Positions 5,165 through 12,702 of a DNA stretch of 15,363 nucleotides are shown here, piece after piece. The notes below the pieces were generated by a model that had not been told where the DNA came from, searched no databases, and worked only from the letters and a program-made list of their open reading frames with translations. The position numbers and the translations under genes were made by a program. Source of the stretch: JBJXGF01 sp046153015 (GTDB taxonomy: Bacteria; Actinomycetota; Acidimicrobiia; Acidimicrobiales; CAIXPF01); NCBI GenBank assembly GCA_046153015.1, contig JBJXGF010000236.1:1-15363 (forward strand). Direction: 5' to 3'. Positions within the stretch are counted from its first letter, which is position 1. Each line of letters opens with the position of its first letter.

Positions 5165-7144
5165 TTGCTGTCCGCATCCGAGCTCTCCAAGTCCTTCGGT
5201 GGACGCGTGCTTTTCCACGACGTCACGCTGCGCCTGCTCCCCCGTCGGCGCTGCGCGCTCGTGGGCGGCAACGGCGCGGGCAAGACCACGCTCGTGGAGA
5301 TCCTCCTCGGCCTGCAGGAGCCCGACTCGGGCGAGGTCCACCGCCCGAACGACCTGCGGGTCGGTTACCTGCCCCAGGACCTGCCCGACCAGGGCGCCGG
5401 GACGGTGCTGGCCACCGTGCTCGAGGGCGCGGCGCACATCACCGAGCTCGGCCAGCGGCTCGAGCACCTCGCCGAGCGCCTGGGGGCCACCTCCGGCGCC
5501 GAGCACGATCGCGCCCTCGCCGCCTACGGCGCGGCGCAGAGCCAGTTCGAGCACTTCGACGGCTACGCCCTCGAGGCCGACGCCCAGCGCATCCTGGCCG
5601 GGCTCGGCTTCGCCCCCGACGACGCGCAGCGCCCCATCACCGAGCTCTCGGGCGGCTGGCGGATGCGGGCGGCCCTGGCCCGCCTGCTGCTCGCCCAGCC
5701 CGACGTGCTGGTGCTCGACGAGCCCACCAACCACCTCGACGTGGACTCGGTCGCCTGGCTGGAGCAGCGGCTCTCCGCCTGGGACGGCGCCCTGCTCTTC
5801 GTGAGCCACGACCGGGACTTCATCGACTCGGTCGCCACCCACGTGCTGGAGCTGGCCGGCGGCACGCTCACCGAGTACGTCGGCGGCTTCGCCGAGTTCG
5901 TGGCCCAGCGCGAGGACCGCATCACCCAGCTCGAGGCGGCCGCCGCCGCCCAGGAGCGGCGGGTGGCTCAGGCCGAGCGCTTCATCGAGCGGTTCCGCTA
6001 CAAGGCCACCAAGGCCCGCCAGGTGCAGAGCCGGGTGAAGCAGCTCGCCCGGCTGGAGCGGGTCGAGGCGCCGACCAAACGGGAGCTGATCGCTAAGTTC
6101 GCGTTCCCCGAGCCCCGCCGCTCGGCGCGGGTGGTGGCCGAGCTGCGCGACGTGACGGTCGGCTACGACGGGGCGCCGGTGCTCGAAGGGGTCGACCTCG
6201 TGATCGAGCGGGGCGCGAAGGTGGCGCTCGTGGGCCCGAACGGCGCCGGCAAGACCACCCTCGTGCGCCTGCTGAGCGGCGAGCTGGCGCCCTCGCGGGG
6301 CACGGTCACGCTCGGCGCCAACGTCGACATCGCCTACTTCGCCCAGCTCCAGACCGAGGTGCTGCACCTCGACCGCACGGTGCTCGAGGAGTACCGCCGG
6401 GCGGTCGGCGAGCGCCAGGGCCGCAACCTGCGCACCGCGCTCGGCGCGTTCGGGTTCCGGGGCGACGCCGCCGAGCAGAAGGTGGGCGACCTGTCCGGTG
6501 GCGAGCAGACCCGCCTCGCGCTGGCCGAGGTGATGGGCAACCCGGTGAACCTGCTCGTGCTGGACGAGCCCACCAACCACCTCGACCTGCCGAGCTGCGA
6601 CGTGCTGGAGGACGCGCTCCTCGCCTACCCGGGCACGGTGCTGCTCATCACCCATGACCGGCACCTCATCCGGTCGGTGGCCGATGCGCTGATCGAGGTG
6701 CGCGGCGGGCGGGCCCGGTGGCACGACGGGGTCGACGAGGCCCTGCTCTCACCCAAGGGCGAGCTGGGCACGCGCCAGGCGGCGGTCAAGGCCAAACCGG
6801 CCGGCACGGCGCCGACCAAGGCAGGCCCAACCAAGGCAGGCCCAACAAAGGCCGGTCCGGCCCGGGCCGAGCGCAAGCGGGACGAGGCGGAGCAGCGCAA
6901 CCAGCGCAGCCGGGCCACGCGGGACCTCCGCCAGCGGCTGGCGAAGGTCGAGCGCCAATGGGAGAAGGCCGAGGCCGAGGTGGCCGATCTGCAGCGGGAG
7001 CTGGCCGAGCCGGCGCTGTACGAGAACCCCGAGAAGGTGAAGGAGCTGGTGGCCCGCCACCAGGCGGCCAAGGACAAGGCCACCCGGCTGATGGCGGAGT
7101 GGGAGCACGCCACGCTCGAGCTCGAGCGGGCGTCTCAGCCCTGA
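5165..7144 (+). CDS. ABC-F family ATPase (ribosome-associated, Uup-like)
   Basis: A 659-residue protein with two ABC domains and no membrane segments. Domain 1 has Walker A GGNGAGKTT (34-42), signature LSGGWRMR (161-168) and Walker B VLDEPTNHLD (183-192). A charged linker at about 245-310 is the P-site tRNA interaction motif region of ABC-F proteins. Domain 2 has GPNGAGKTT (357-365), LSGGEQTR (443-450) and VLDEPTNHLD (465-474). A basic Ala/Pro-rich stretch with three T-K-A-G-P repeats (551-565) leads to a C-terminal coiled coil (about 585-655), as in Uup-type members. ABC-F proteins act on the ribosome to relieve stalling or protect from antibiotics; which role applies here is unknown. The start is TTG at 5165: the motif begins directly after it, and upstream sequence would run into the divergent SDR gene. 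Confidence 0.93.
   Translation: MLSASELSKSFGGRVLFHDVTLRLLPRRRCALVGGNGAGKTTLVEILLGLQEPDSGEVHRPNDLRVGYLPQDLPDQGAGTVLATVLEGAAHITELGQRLEHLAERLGATSGAEHDRALAAYGAAQSQFEHFDGYALEADAQRILAGLGFAPDDAQRPITELSGGWRMRAALARLLLAQPDVLVLDEPTNHLDVDSVAWLEQRLSAWDGALLFVSHDRDFIDSVATHVLELAGGTLTEYVGGFAEFVAQREDRITQLEAAAAAQERRVAQAERFIERFRYKATKARQVQSRVKQLARLERVEAPTKRELIAKFAFPEPRRSARVVAELRDVTVGYDGAPVLEGVDLVIERGAKVALVGPNGAGKTTLVRLLSGELAPSRGTVTLGANVDIAYFAQLQTEVLHLDRTVLEEYRRAVGERQGRNLRTALGAFGFRGDAAEQKVGDLSGGEQTRLALAEVMGNPVNLLVLDEPTNHLDLPSCDVLEDALLAYPGTVLLITHDRHLIRSVADALIEVRGGRARWHDGVDEALLSPKGELGTRQAAVKAKPAGTAPTKAGPTKAGPTKAGPARAERKRDEAEQRNQRSRATRDLRQRLAKVERQWEKAEAEVADLQRELAEPALYENPEKVKELVARHQAAKDKATRLMAEWEHATLELERASQP
6815..6859 (+). 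repeat. Three 15-bp in-frame repeats encoding T-K-A-G-P
   Basis: Copies at 6815-6829 and 6830-6844 are identical; the third (6845-6859) differs at four third-codon positions and keeps the same five residues. It lies in the flexible linker between the second ABC domain and the C-terminal coiled coil of the ABC-F protein. Slippage would change linker length without a frameshift. Confidence 0.85.
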
Positions 7145-7154
7145 AGCCGGCCGG

Positions 7155-7790
7155 TCAGCTGTAGTACGGGTTGTGCCCCGCCGAGTGGTCGGTGGCGTCG
7201 ATCACGTCGTTCACCTCGGGGATCGCCTCTTTGATCGCCACCTGGATGCCCTGGGTGAGCGTGGCCTGGGAGAGCGAGCAGCCGTGGCAGCCGCCGCCCA
7301 TGGTGAGATAGACGTTGCCGAGCGCCTCGTCGACCCCCACCAGCGTGGCGAAGCCGCCGTGGGCGGCGAGCGACGGGTTGATCGACTTGTCCAGCAGCAC
7401 CTGCACCTTCTCGCCGATGGTGCCCTCGAGCGCCAGGTCCAGCCCTGCCAGGGGGTTGGGCCGGTTCGGGTTGCGGATCACGAGGCCGCCCTGGGTGGCG
7501 TTCGACGGCAGGTCGAGCGTGGCGCCGCGCAGCTGCTCGACGCTGTTGGCGGGCACGATCACCGGCAGCCCCGCCTGGTCGCTCACCACGTCGTCGGCGG
7601 CGAGCTCGGCCAGCGGCTCGAAGGACAGGTCGTACGTGTAGTCGACCCCGTAGGCGCCGACCACCTCGACCCGCAGACCGACCGCCGCCGGCTCGTCCTC
7701 ACCGGCGCGGATCTCGAGGACCTTCTCGAGCGCCTCGGGGGTCACGCGCAGGATGATGTCGGAGCCGAGCTCGCTCTGGTCGATCGCCAT
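7155..7790 (-). CDS. nfuA: NfuA-type Fe-S cluster carrier (degenerate A-type domain plus NifU C-terminal domain)
   Basis: A 211-residue protein. Residues about 10-110 follow the A-type (IscA/ErpA) fold, with V-T-P-E-A-L-E-K-V near the start and V-I-R-N-P-N at 104-109, but lack the A-type cysteines, as in NfuA. Residues about 122-200 are a NifU C-terminal domain with the cluster-binding C-x-x-C in G-G-G-C-H-G-C-S-L-S (Cys168, Cys171). NfuA proteins hold a 4Fe-4S cluster between two subunits and deliver it to apo-enzymes. The stop is only 10 bp from the convergent ABC-F stop. The ATG at 7790 has TAATCT exactly 7 nt upstream, so it probably has its own leaderless promoter despite following the SDR gene by 33 bp. 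Confidence 0.9.
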   Translation of the reverse strand: MAIDQSELGSDIILRVTPEALEKVLEIRAGEDEPAAVGLRVEVVGAYGVDYTYDLSFEPLAELAADDVVSDQAGLPVIVPANSVEQLRGATLDLPSNATQGGLVIRNPNRPNPLAGLDLALEGTIGEKVQVLLDKSINPSLAAHGGFATLVGVDEALGNVYLTMGGGCHGCSLSQATLTQGIQVAIKEAIPEVNDVIDATDHSAGHNPYYS

Positions 7791-7797
7791 GCCGGCC

Positions 7798-7803
7798 AGA
7801 TTA
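7798..7803 (-). promoter_or_regulatory. Putative -10 box of leaderless nfuA promoter
   Basis: TAATCT on the minus strand, 7 nt before the ATG at 7790. It is the best match to a TATAAT-type hexamer among the promoters in this window. Confidence 0.55.
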
Positions 7804-7823
7804 CCCGGCCGCGACCGTACAAA

Positions 7824-8606
7824 TCAGCCGGCGCCCGGCTGGCGCCACTCCTGTCCGCCGCCGTGCACGTAGAGCTTCTCCCCGGTCAGGTAGGACGCCA
7901 GCGGCGAGCAGAAGAACCGCACCGCGTTGGCCACGTCCTCGGGGGCGGTCACCCGGCCGAAGGGCATGCCCGCGTCGAGCTCGTGGATGTCGTCCACGCC
8001 GGTCACGGCCTTGGCGAGCCGCTTTCCCATCTCGGTGTCGACAAGGCCGGGGGCCACCACGTTCACGTGGATGTTGTGCTCGCGCTCCTCCTTGGCCAGC
8101 GTGAACGCCAACGCCTCGACCGCGGCCTTGCCCATGTTGTAGGGCGCGCCGTTGGCGTTGTTCGACAACGTGGCGGCGGAGCTGATCATCACGATGTCGC
8201 CCCGCGGCCGGGTCCGCATGGAGGGGATCACCGCCTGGCAGAGGTGGTGGGGGCCGAAGCAGTGGGCCCGCATGACCCGTTCGAACTCGGCCGGGTCGGT
8301 GTCGAGCACGGAGAGGCCGCGGCTGGCGATCGCCCCGTTGTTGACCAGGATGTCGACGTAGCCGAAGCGCTCCAGGGCGGCGGCGACCAGCCGGCGGCAG
8401 TCATCGAGCGAGTCGACCGAGGCCTGCACGGGCACGGCCTGCCGGCCGAGCGCCTCGATCTCGGCCACGGTCGCGGCGGCGGAGTCCGCGTCGCGGCGGT
8501 AGTTGACCACCACGTCGGCGCCGTCGGCGGCCAAGCCGAGCGAGATCGCCCGGCCGATGCCGCGGCTGCCGCCGGTCACGATCGCCACCCTGCCCTCGAG
8601 GTTCAC
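7824..8606 (-). CDS. SDR family oxidoreductase (3-oxoacyl reductase-like)
   Basis: A 260-residue classical SDR. The cofactor loop TGGSRGIG (11-18) and N-Y-R-R (35-38) suggest NADP(H) preference. NNGA is at 89-92, and the catalytic Ser143, Tyr156 and Lys160 show normal spacing (I-S-S, then Y-N-M-G-K). The tetrad Asn position (usually V-N-x-x-G) reads A-H-C-F-G, so His115 may take its place. The P-G-L-V-D-T motif at 186-191 is normal. The likely reaction is NAD(P)H-dependent reduction or oxidation of a 3-oxo/3-hydroxyacyl substrate. The start is GTG at 8606, supported by AAGGAGGAGG a few bases upstream, one of the few strong Shine-Dalgarno sites here. It diverges from the CoA-transferase gene across 86 bp. 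Confidence 0.9.
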   Translation of the reverse strand: MNLEGRVAIVTGGSRGIGRAISLGLAADGADVVVNYRRDADSAAATVAEIEALGRQAVPVQASVDSLDDCRRLVAAALERFGYVDILVNNGAIASRGLSVLDTDPAEFERVMRAHCFGPHHLCQAVIPSMRTRPRGDIVMISSAATLSNNANGAPYNMGKAAVEALAFTLAKEEREHNIHVNVVAPGLVDTEMGKRLAKAVTGVDDIHELDAGMPFGRVTAPEDVANAVRFFCSPLASYLTGEKLYVHGGGQEWRQPGAG

Positions 8607-8625
8607 GGCCGGCCTCCTCCTTCGC

Positions 8626-8666
8626 GCTGGCGCGCGGCGCGCGATGCTGACGGCGCCGGCGCCAGC
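8626..8666. promoter_or_regulatory. Inverted repeat in the divergent SDR / CoA-transferase intergenic region
   Basis: GCTGGCGC (8626-8633) pairs with GCGCCAGC (8659-8666), and GGCGCCGGCGCC (8652-8663) is a perfect 12-bp palindrome overlapping the right arm. Centred between two divergent genes, it could be a shared operator; no regulator gene is adjacent to support this. GC bias makes chance palindromes likely. Confidence 0.25.
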
Positions 8667-8692
8667 CGCGCAAGACCGGGGGGGCGATCTCG

Positions 8693-9976
8693 ATGCCGGA
8701 CACCGATTACGACTTCGGCCCGTACCTGGCGGCGTCGCGGGGCCGCCGGGCGGCGCGCTGGACGAGCGCCGAGGAGGCCGTGCGGGCCATCCCCGAGGGG
8801 GCGCGGGTGTTCGTGGCCGCCTCCTCGATGACCCCGCAGCGGCTGCTGAGCGCCCTCGACGACGAACGGGCCCGGTGGCGCAAGATGGAGCTGGTCATGG
8901 CGTACATGACCAGCCGGCCGGCCCCGTTCGAGCACCCCGGCGAGCCGTTCACGTTCCTCACCACGCAGGCCACCCCCGCCTTCAAGCACCTCTGGGCCAC
9001 CGGCACGGTCGGCGTGCTCCCCTGCCGCTACTCGGACCTGGCCGGCCTGTTCGTGCCCGGCGGGCCGCTGCCCTGCGACGCCGCGCTGCTCCACGTGAGC
9101 CGCCCCGGCCCCGACGGCCGGGTGAGCATGGGCCTGTCGACCGGCGCGAACGTCGACGTGGCCCGCTCGGCGCCGCTCGTGATCGCGCTGGTGAACCCGA
9201 ACGTGCCCTACACGTTCGGCGCCGGGGAGATGCCGGTCGAGGAGTTCGACTACCTGGTGGAGTGCGACGACCCGATCCCGGTGGCCCGCTACGGCGAGGA
9301 GGCCGACGAGATCGGCCGGACGATCGCCGAGATGGCCGCCGCGTTCGTGCCCGAGCAGGCCACGATCCAGTTCGGCGTGGGCGCGCTGCCCGACGCCACG
9401 CTCAACCTGCTGAAGGCCCGCCGCGGCCTGCGGGTGCATTCGGGGATGCTCACCGAGGCCTGCCGCGAGCTCTACGAGGCCGGGGCGGTGGAGGGGCCGA
9501 TGATCGCCGCCGAGGTGGTGAGCACCCCCGCCATCACCCGCTGGGTCGACCGCAACCCGGCGGTGCTGATGGGCCCGGCGCGCTTCACCCACGGCGCCCC
9601 CGCGCTCGGCCGGCTCACCAACTTCGTCGCCATCAACTCGACGGTGGAGGTGGCGCTCGACGGCGCCTGCAACTCCGAGGTGGCCGGCGGCCAGATCATC
9701 TCCGGGCCGGGCGGCGCGCCCGACTACGCGTTCGGGGCGTCGGTGGCGAGCGGGGGCCGCTCGATCATCGCGCTGCGCTCGACGGCCGGTCGGGGCAAGG
9801 TCTCCCGGGTGGTGCGCGGCATCGAGCCGCCCAACCCGGTGACGCTGCCGCCCTACACCGCCGACATCATCATCACCGAGCACGGCTCGGTCGAGGTGCG
9901 GGGCCTCACCACCGGGCAGCGGGCCGAGGCGATCCGGGCGCTCGCCCACCCCGACCACCGGGCGGCGCTGGCGTAG
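8693..9976 (+). CDS. Acetyl-CoA hydrolase/transferase family protein with altered catalytic site
   Basis: A 427-residue protein of the acetyl-CoA hydrolase / 4-hydroxybutyrate CoA-transferase family, normal in length. The N-terminal half carries P-D-G-R-V-S-M-G (140-147), and the C-terminal half has F-G-V-G-A-L-P-D-A (227-235), G-P-A-R-F near 294-298 and I-I-T-E-H-G-S-V-E-V-R-G (393-404). Characterised members form a glutamyl-CoA thioester on a Glu in a motif like H-(S/T)-E-M. Here the same place reads H-S-G-M (249-252), so Gly251 replaces the Glu. Either it belongs to a paralogous group with another mechanism, or it binds CoA esters without this chemistry. The start is ATG at 8693 after a G-run. 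It probably leads into the CMD-family gene, 20 bp downstream. Confidence 0.82.
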   Translation: MPDTDYDFGPYLAASRGRRAARWTSAEEAVRAIPEGARVFVAASSMTPQRLLSALDDERARWRKMELVMAYMTSRPAPFEHPGEPFTFLTTQATPAFKHLWATGTVGVLPCRYSDLAGLFVPGGPLPCDAALLHVSRPGPDGRVSMGLSTGANVDVARSAPLVIALVNPNVPYTFGAGEMPVEEFDYLVECDDPIPVARYGEEADEIGRTIAEMAAAFVPEQATIQFGVGALPDATLNLLKARRGLRVHSGMLTEACRELYEAGAVEGPMIAAEVVSTPAITRWVDRNPAVLMGPARFTHGAPALGRLTNFVAINSTVEVALDGACNSEVAGGQIISGPGGAPDYAFGASVASGGRSIIALRSTAGRGKVSRVVRGIEPPNPVTLPPYTADIIITEHGSVEVRGLTTGQRAEAIRALAHPDHRAALA

Positions 9977-9983
9977 CGGCGCG

Positions 9984-9989
9984 TAGAGT
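9984..9989 (+). promoter_or_regulatory. Putative -10 box of leaderless CMD-gene promoter
   Basis: TAGAGT, 7 nt before the ATG at 9997, inside the 20-bp gap after the CoA-transferase-family gene. It suggests an internal promoter for the CMD/thioesterase pair even though the spacing looks operon-like. Confidence 0.45.
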
Positions 9990-9996
9990 CCGCCGC

Positions 9997-10554
9997 ATGC
10001 ACCTGCGCCGACCCACGAGCCCCCGCATCCAGCCCATCGAGAAGGTGGCCGAACGCGCCCGGGAGGCGATGAAGAAGTCCCCCGTGAACGCCGTGAACGT
10101 GGTGGCCACGCTGGCCACCGCCCGCGAGATGAACAAGGCGTGGGGCGGGTTCGTGCAGAAGCTGCTCTTCGAGGCGCACATCCCCCGCCGCCAGCAGGAG
10201 ATCGCCATCCTGCGCATGGGCTGGAACTGCCAGGCCGTTTACGAGTTCGGCCAGCACACGCTCTTCGGGCGCGACGTGGGCCTCACCGACGACGAGATCT
10301 ACTACACCACCCGCCCCATCGGTCAGGGCGGCTGGGCGCCCGACGATGCGGCCGTGCTGCAGATGGTCGACGACATCCACGCCGACGACTGCGTCACCGA
10401 CGCCACCTGGGCCGAGCTCCAGGCGCACTTCACCGACGAGCAGATCATCGAGTTCATCATGTCCGCCATGGCCTACCGGACGGTCTCCACGCTGCTGAAC
10501 ACCTGCGGCGTGCAGCTCGACGAGGGCGTGCCCGGCTGGCCCGAGAAGCCCTAG
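9997..10554 (+). CDS. Carboxymuconolactone decarboxylase (CMD/AhpD-like) family protein
   Basis: A 185-residue helical protein. The CMD core lies at about 50-110: R-R-Q-Q-E-I-A-I-L-R (Glu68), W-N-C-Q-A-V-Y-E-F-G-Q-H (Cys78, Glu83, His87), then G-L-T-D-D-E-I (95-101). The peroxidatic C-x-x-C of AhpD is absent; only Cys78 is near the site, so hydroperoxidase activity by the AhpD mechanism is unlikely. Family members include gamma-carboxymuconolactone decarboxylase and many uncharacterised proteins in aromatic, alicyclic or terpenoid catabolism clusters. The neighbouring CoA-transferase and thioesterase suggest a role in that kind of acyl-CoA pathway. The start is ATG at 9997, 7 nt after TAGAGT. 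The next gene starts 6 bp after the stop. Confidence 0.85.
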   Translation: MHLRRPTSPRIQPIEKVAERAREAMKKSPVNAVNVVATLATAREMNKAWGGFVQKLLFEAHIPRRQQEIAILRMGWNCQAVYEFGQHTLFGRDVGLTDDEIYYTTRPIGQGGWAPDDAAVLQMVDDIHADDCVTDATWAELQAHFTDEQIIEFIMSAMAYRTVSTLLNTCGVQLDEGVPGWPEKP

Positions 10555-10560
10555 ACCTCG

Positions 10561-11421
10561 ATGGGCGTCCCGGCCTTCGAGGACATGCTGCGGGTCCTGC
10601 GGGTGGCCCCCGCCGGGCCGGACCGCTTCACCGGCCCGCCGCAGGGGGACGAGGAGAACCCTTGGAACCTCTACGGCGGGCACCTGATCGGCCAGGCGCT
10701 GGCCGCGGCGTGCGCCACCGCACCGGCCGATCGGCCGGTCCACTCGATGCACGCCTACTTCCTGCGCCCGGGCGATCCGACCGCGCCGATCGACTACGAG
10801 GTGGTGCGCACCCGCGACGGCAAGGCCTTCAGCCACCGGCGGGCGGCGGCGCACCAGCACGGCAAGGCGATCTTCGAGCTCACCGCGTCGTTCCAGGCCT
10901 ACGAGGAGGGCCGGGAGCACCAGCAGCCGATGCCGCCCGGCGCGCCCGACCCCGAGGCGGTGACCGGCTTCCCCGAGCTGATGGCCAGCCATGAGACGCC
11001 GCCGTTCGACACGTACTGGACCGAGAAGCCCCGCCCCATGGACCTGCGGTATGTGAACGCCCCGTGGGCGCCGGCGGGCCCCACCGAGGAGCTGGGCATC
11101 CGGGCGTGGCTGCGGGCCTGGGCGCCGTTGCCCGACGACGCGCACCTCCACGCCTGCGTCCTCGCCTACAACGCCGACGAGTGCATCAGCGACAACGTGC
11201 TCGTGCCCCACGGGGTCACCTGGACCGACGAGGGCCTCGAGGTGGTGAGCCTCGACCACAGCATGTGGTTCCACCGGCCCTTCCGGGCCGACGAGTGGCT
11301 GTTCTGGGATCAGGCGCCCGTCTCGACCGCGCACGGCCGGGGCCTGGCCTTCGGCCGGGTGTGGGACCGCGCCGGCCGGCTGGTGGCCAGCATGGCGCAA
11401 GAGGCGCTGATGCGGGTCTAG
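10561..11421 (+). CDS. tesB: Acyl-CoA thioesterase II
   Basis: A 286-residue double-hotdog thioesterase, the normal TesB length. The first hotdog contains G-G-H-L-I-G-Q-A-L (39-47) and H-S-M-H-A-Y-F-L-R-P-G (61-71). The second contains A-Y-N-A-D (202-206), S-L-D-H-S-M-W-F-H-R-P-F (230-241) and A-Q-E-A-L-M-R (279-285). The E. coli TesB triad Asp204/Thr228/Gln278 corresponds to Asp206, Ser230 and Gln280; Ser for Thr is conservative, so activity is expected. It hydrolyses acyl-CoA to free acid and CoA. Located 6 bp after the CMD gene, it is probably co-transcribed and translationally coupled. It converges on the class III CoA-transferase gene with an 11-bp gap. Confidence 0.94.
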   Translation: MGVPAFEDMLRVLRVAPAGPDRFTGPPQGDEENPWNLYGGHLIGQALAAACATAPADRPVHSMHAYFLRPGDPTAPIDYEVVRTRDGKAFSHRRAAAHQHGKAIFELTASFQAYEEGREHQQPMPPGAPDPEAVTGFPELMASHETPPFDTYWTEKPRPMDLRYVNAPWAPAGPTEELGIRAWLRAWAPLPDDAHLHACVLAYNADECISDNVLVPHGVTWTDEGLEVVSLDHSMWFHRPFRADEWLFWDQAPVSTAHGRGLAFGRVWDRAGRLVASMAQEALMRV

Positions 11422-11432
11422 CTGCGTTCGTC

Positions 11433-12632
11433 CTAGACGATCACGCCGGCGGCGCGCAGCTCGGCGATCTCCTCGGGGGTGCGGCCGAGCTCGGCCAGCA
11501 CCTCGTCGGTGTGCTCGCCGTGCCGGGGCGCGTGACGCCGCAGGCTCGAGGGCGTCTTGGAGAACAGGGCCGCGGAGCGGGCGGAGCGGATCCGCCCGGC
11601 CGAGGGGTGCACGGTCTCGACCACGATCTCGCGGTGCTGCACGTGCGCGTCCTCGATCATCTCCAGCCGCGTGTTGACCGGCGAGACCGGCACGTCGGCC
11701 TCGTCCATGATCTTCACGATCTCGGCGGTGGTGTACTTGGCCACCTCGGCCGAGAGCTCGGCGTTGATGATGGCCATGTTGGCCGAGCGCTTGTGGAGCT
11801 GGTCGAAGCGGGGGTCGGTCTCGAGGTCGAGCCGGCCGAGGGCCTCGAGCGCGTTGTGCCAATGCGCGGGCTTGGCGATCGGGTACACCATCGCCCACCC
11901 GTCCTTCGTCCTGTAGAGGTGGTACACGAGGTTGAGGTCGGGGACCGTGCTGTCGTGGTCGAGGTAGGTGTAGTTCCACAGCCCGTCGAGCCACAGGAAG
12001 TGGATGGCGGCGTCGATCATCGCCACCTCCACGTGCTGGCCGCCGTGGCCGTTGGCCCGGGCCACCAGCGCGGCGCACACCGCCTGGGCCACGTTGAGCG
12101 AGGTGACCTTGTCGGCCACGATCGTCTTCACCAGCCGCGGCGTGCCGTCCATGTCGGCCTGGATCACGGGATAGCCGGCCACCGACTGGATGATCGGGTC
12201 GAACGCCGGGCGGTGCGAGTACGGGCCCGAGGAGCCGAACCCGCTGATCGAGCACATGACGATGTCGGGGTTCACGGCGCTGAGCACGTCGTAGCCGAGG
12301 CCCATCCGCTCGACCACGCCGGGACGGAAGTTCTGCACGACCACGTCGGCCCCTTTGACCAGGTCGAGCAGGACGGCCTTGCCCCGCTCGTCCTTCAGGT
12401 TCAGCGCGATCGCCCGCTTGTTGCGGTTCTGCGCCGCCCACAGGGCGCTGACCCCCTCGGTCCCCTCGCCGATGGCGCCGGCGGAGCGGATGATGTCGGG
12501 CGAGTCGCACATCTCGATCGTGATTACGTCGGCGCCCTGATCGGCCAGCATCGCGGTGCCGAACGGCCCCGACACCACGGCCGACAGGTCGATCACGCGT
12601 ATGCCGTGGAGCGCACCGTGCACGTTGCTCAT
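11433..12632 (-). CDS. Class III CoA transferase (CaiB/BaiF family)
   Basis: A 399-residue CaiB/BaiF protein, full length. Features: I-R-V-I-D-L-S at 11-17, G-A-D-V-I-T-I-E at 33-40, N-K-R-A-I-A-L-N-L-K at 71-80, N-F-R-P-G-V at 101-106, S-I-S-G-F-G near 128-133, and V-A-D-K-V-T at 172-177 with the probable catalytic Asp174 that forms the aspartyl-CoA anhydride. The position that is His in alpha-methylacyl-CoA racemase (G-H-D) is Phe144 here (A-F-D), which favours CoA transfer over racemisation. It would activate or exchange CoA between carboxylic acids, for example in carnitine-, bile-acid- or terpenoid-like pathways; the substrate is unknown. The start is ATG at 12632 after AAGGGGG, and a -10-like TAGCGT lies 50 bp upstream. 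Confidence 0.92.
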   Translation of the reverse strand: MSNVHGALHGIRVIDLSAVVSGPFGTAMLADQGADVITIEMCDSPDIIRSAGAIGEGTEGVSALWAAQNRNKRAIALNLKDERGKAVLLDLVKGADVVVQNFRPGVVERMGLGYDVLSAVNPDIVMCSISGFGSSGPYSHRPAFDPIIQSVAGYPVIQADMDGTPRLVKTIVADKVTSLNVAQAVCAALVARANGHGGQHVEVAMIDAAIHFLWLDGLWNYTYLDHDSTVPDLNLVYHLYRTKDGWAMVYPIAKPAHWHNALEALGRLDLETDPRFDQLHKRSANMAIINAELSAEVAKYTTAEIVKIMDEADVPVSPVNTRLEMIEDAHVQHREIVVETVHPSAGRIRSARSAALFSKTPSSLRRHAPRHGEHTDEVLAELGRTPEEIAELRAAGVIV

Positions 12633-12682
12633 CTCGGGCCCCCTTCGCGGCTCTCCTCCGCGGCGAGCCGTCCCGAGCCCCG

Positions 12683-12688
12683 ACGCTA
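12683..12688 (-). promoter_or_regulatory. Putative -10 box of the class III CoA-transferase gene
   Basis: TAGCGT on the minus strand in the 70-bp gap between this gene and the histidine kinase. It would give a leader of about 44 nt that includes the AAGGGGG ribosome binding site, unlike the leaderless genes in the window. Confidence 0.3.
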
Positions 12689-12702
12689 CCAGGGCGCCCC
12701 GC

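Noticed and set aside
5126..6724. Long minus-strand extension upstream of the SDR at 4376-5125
   Set aside because: It is antisense to the ABC-F gene and His/Gly/Glu-rich without domain structure. The SDR fold starts at the ATG at 5125.
9853..12510. 885-codon minus-strand open frame
   Set aside because: Composition is Arg/Gly/His/Ala-rich with no motif, and it lies antisense to the CMD and TesB genes and out of frame with the CaiB gene. It is a GC-bias shadow.
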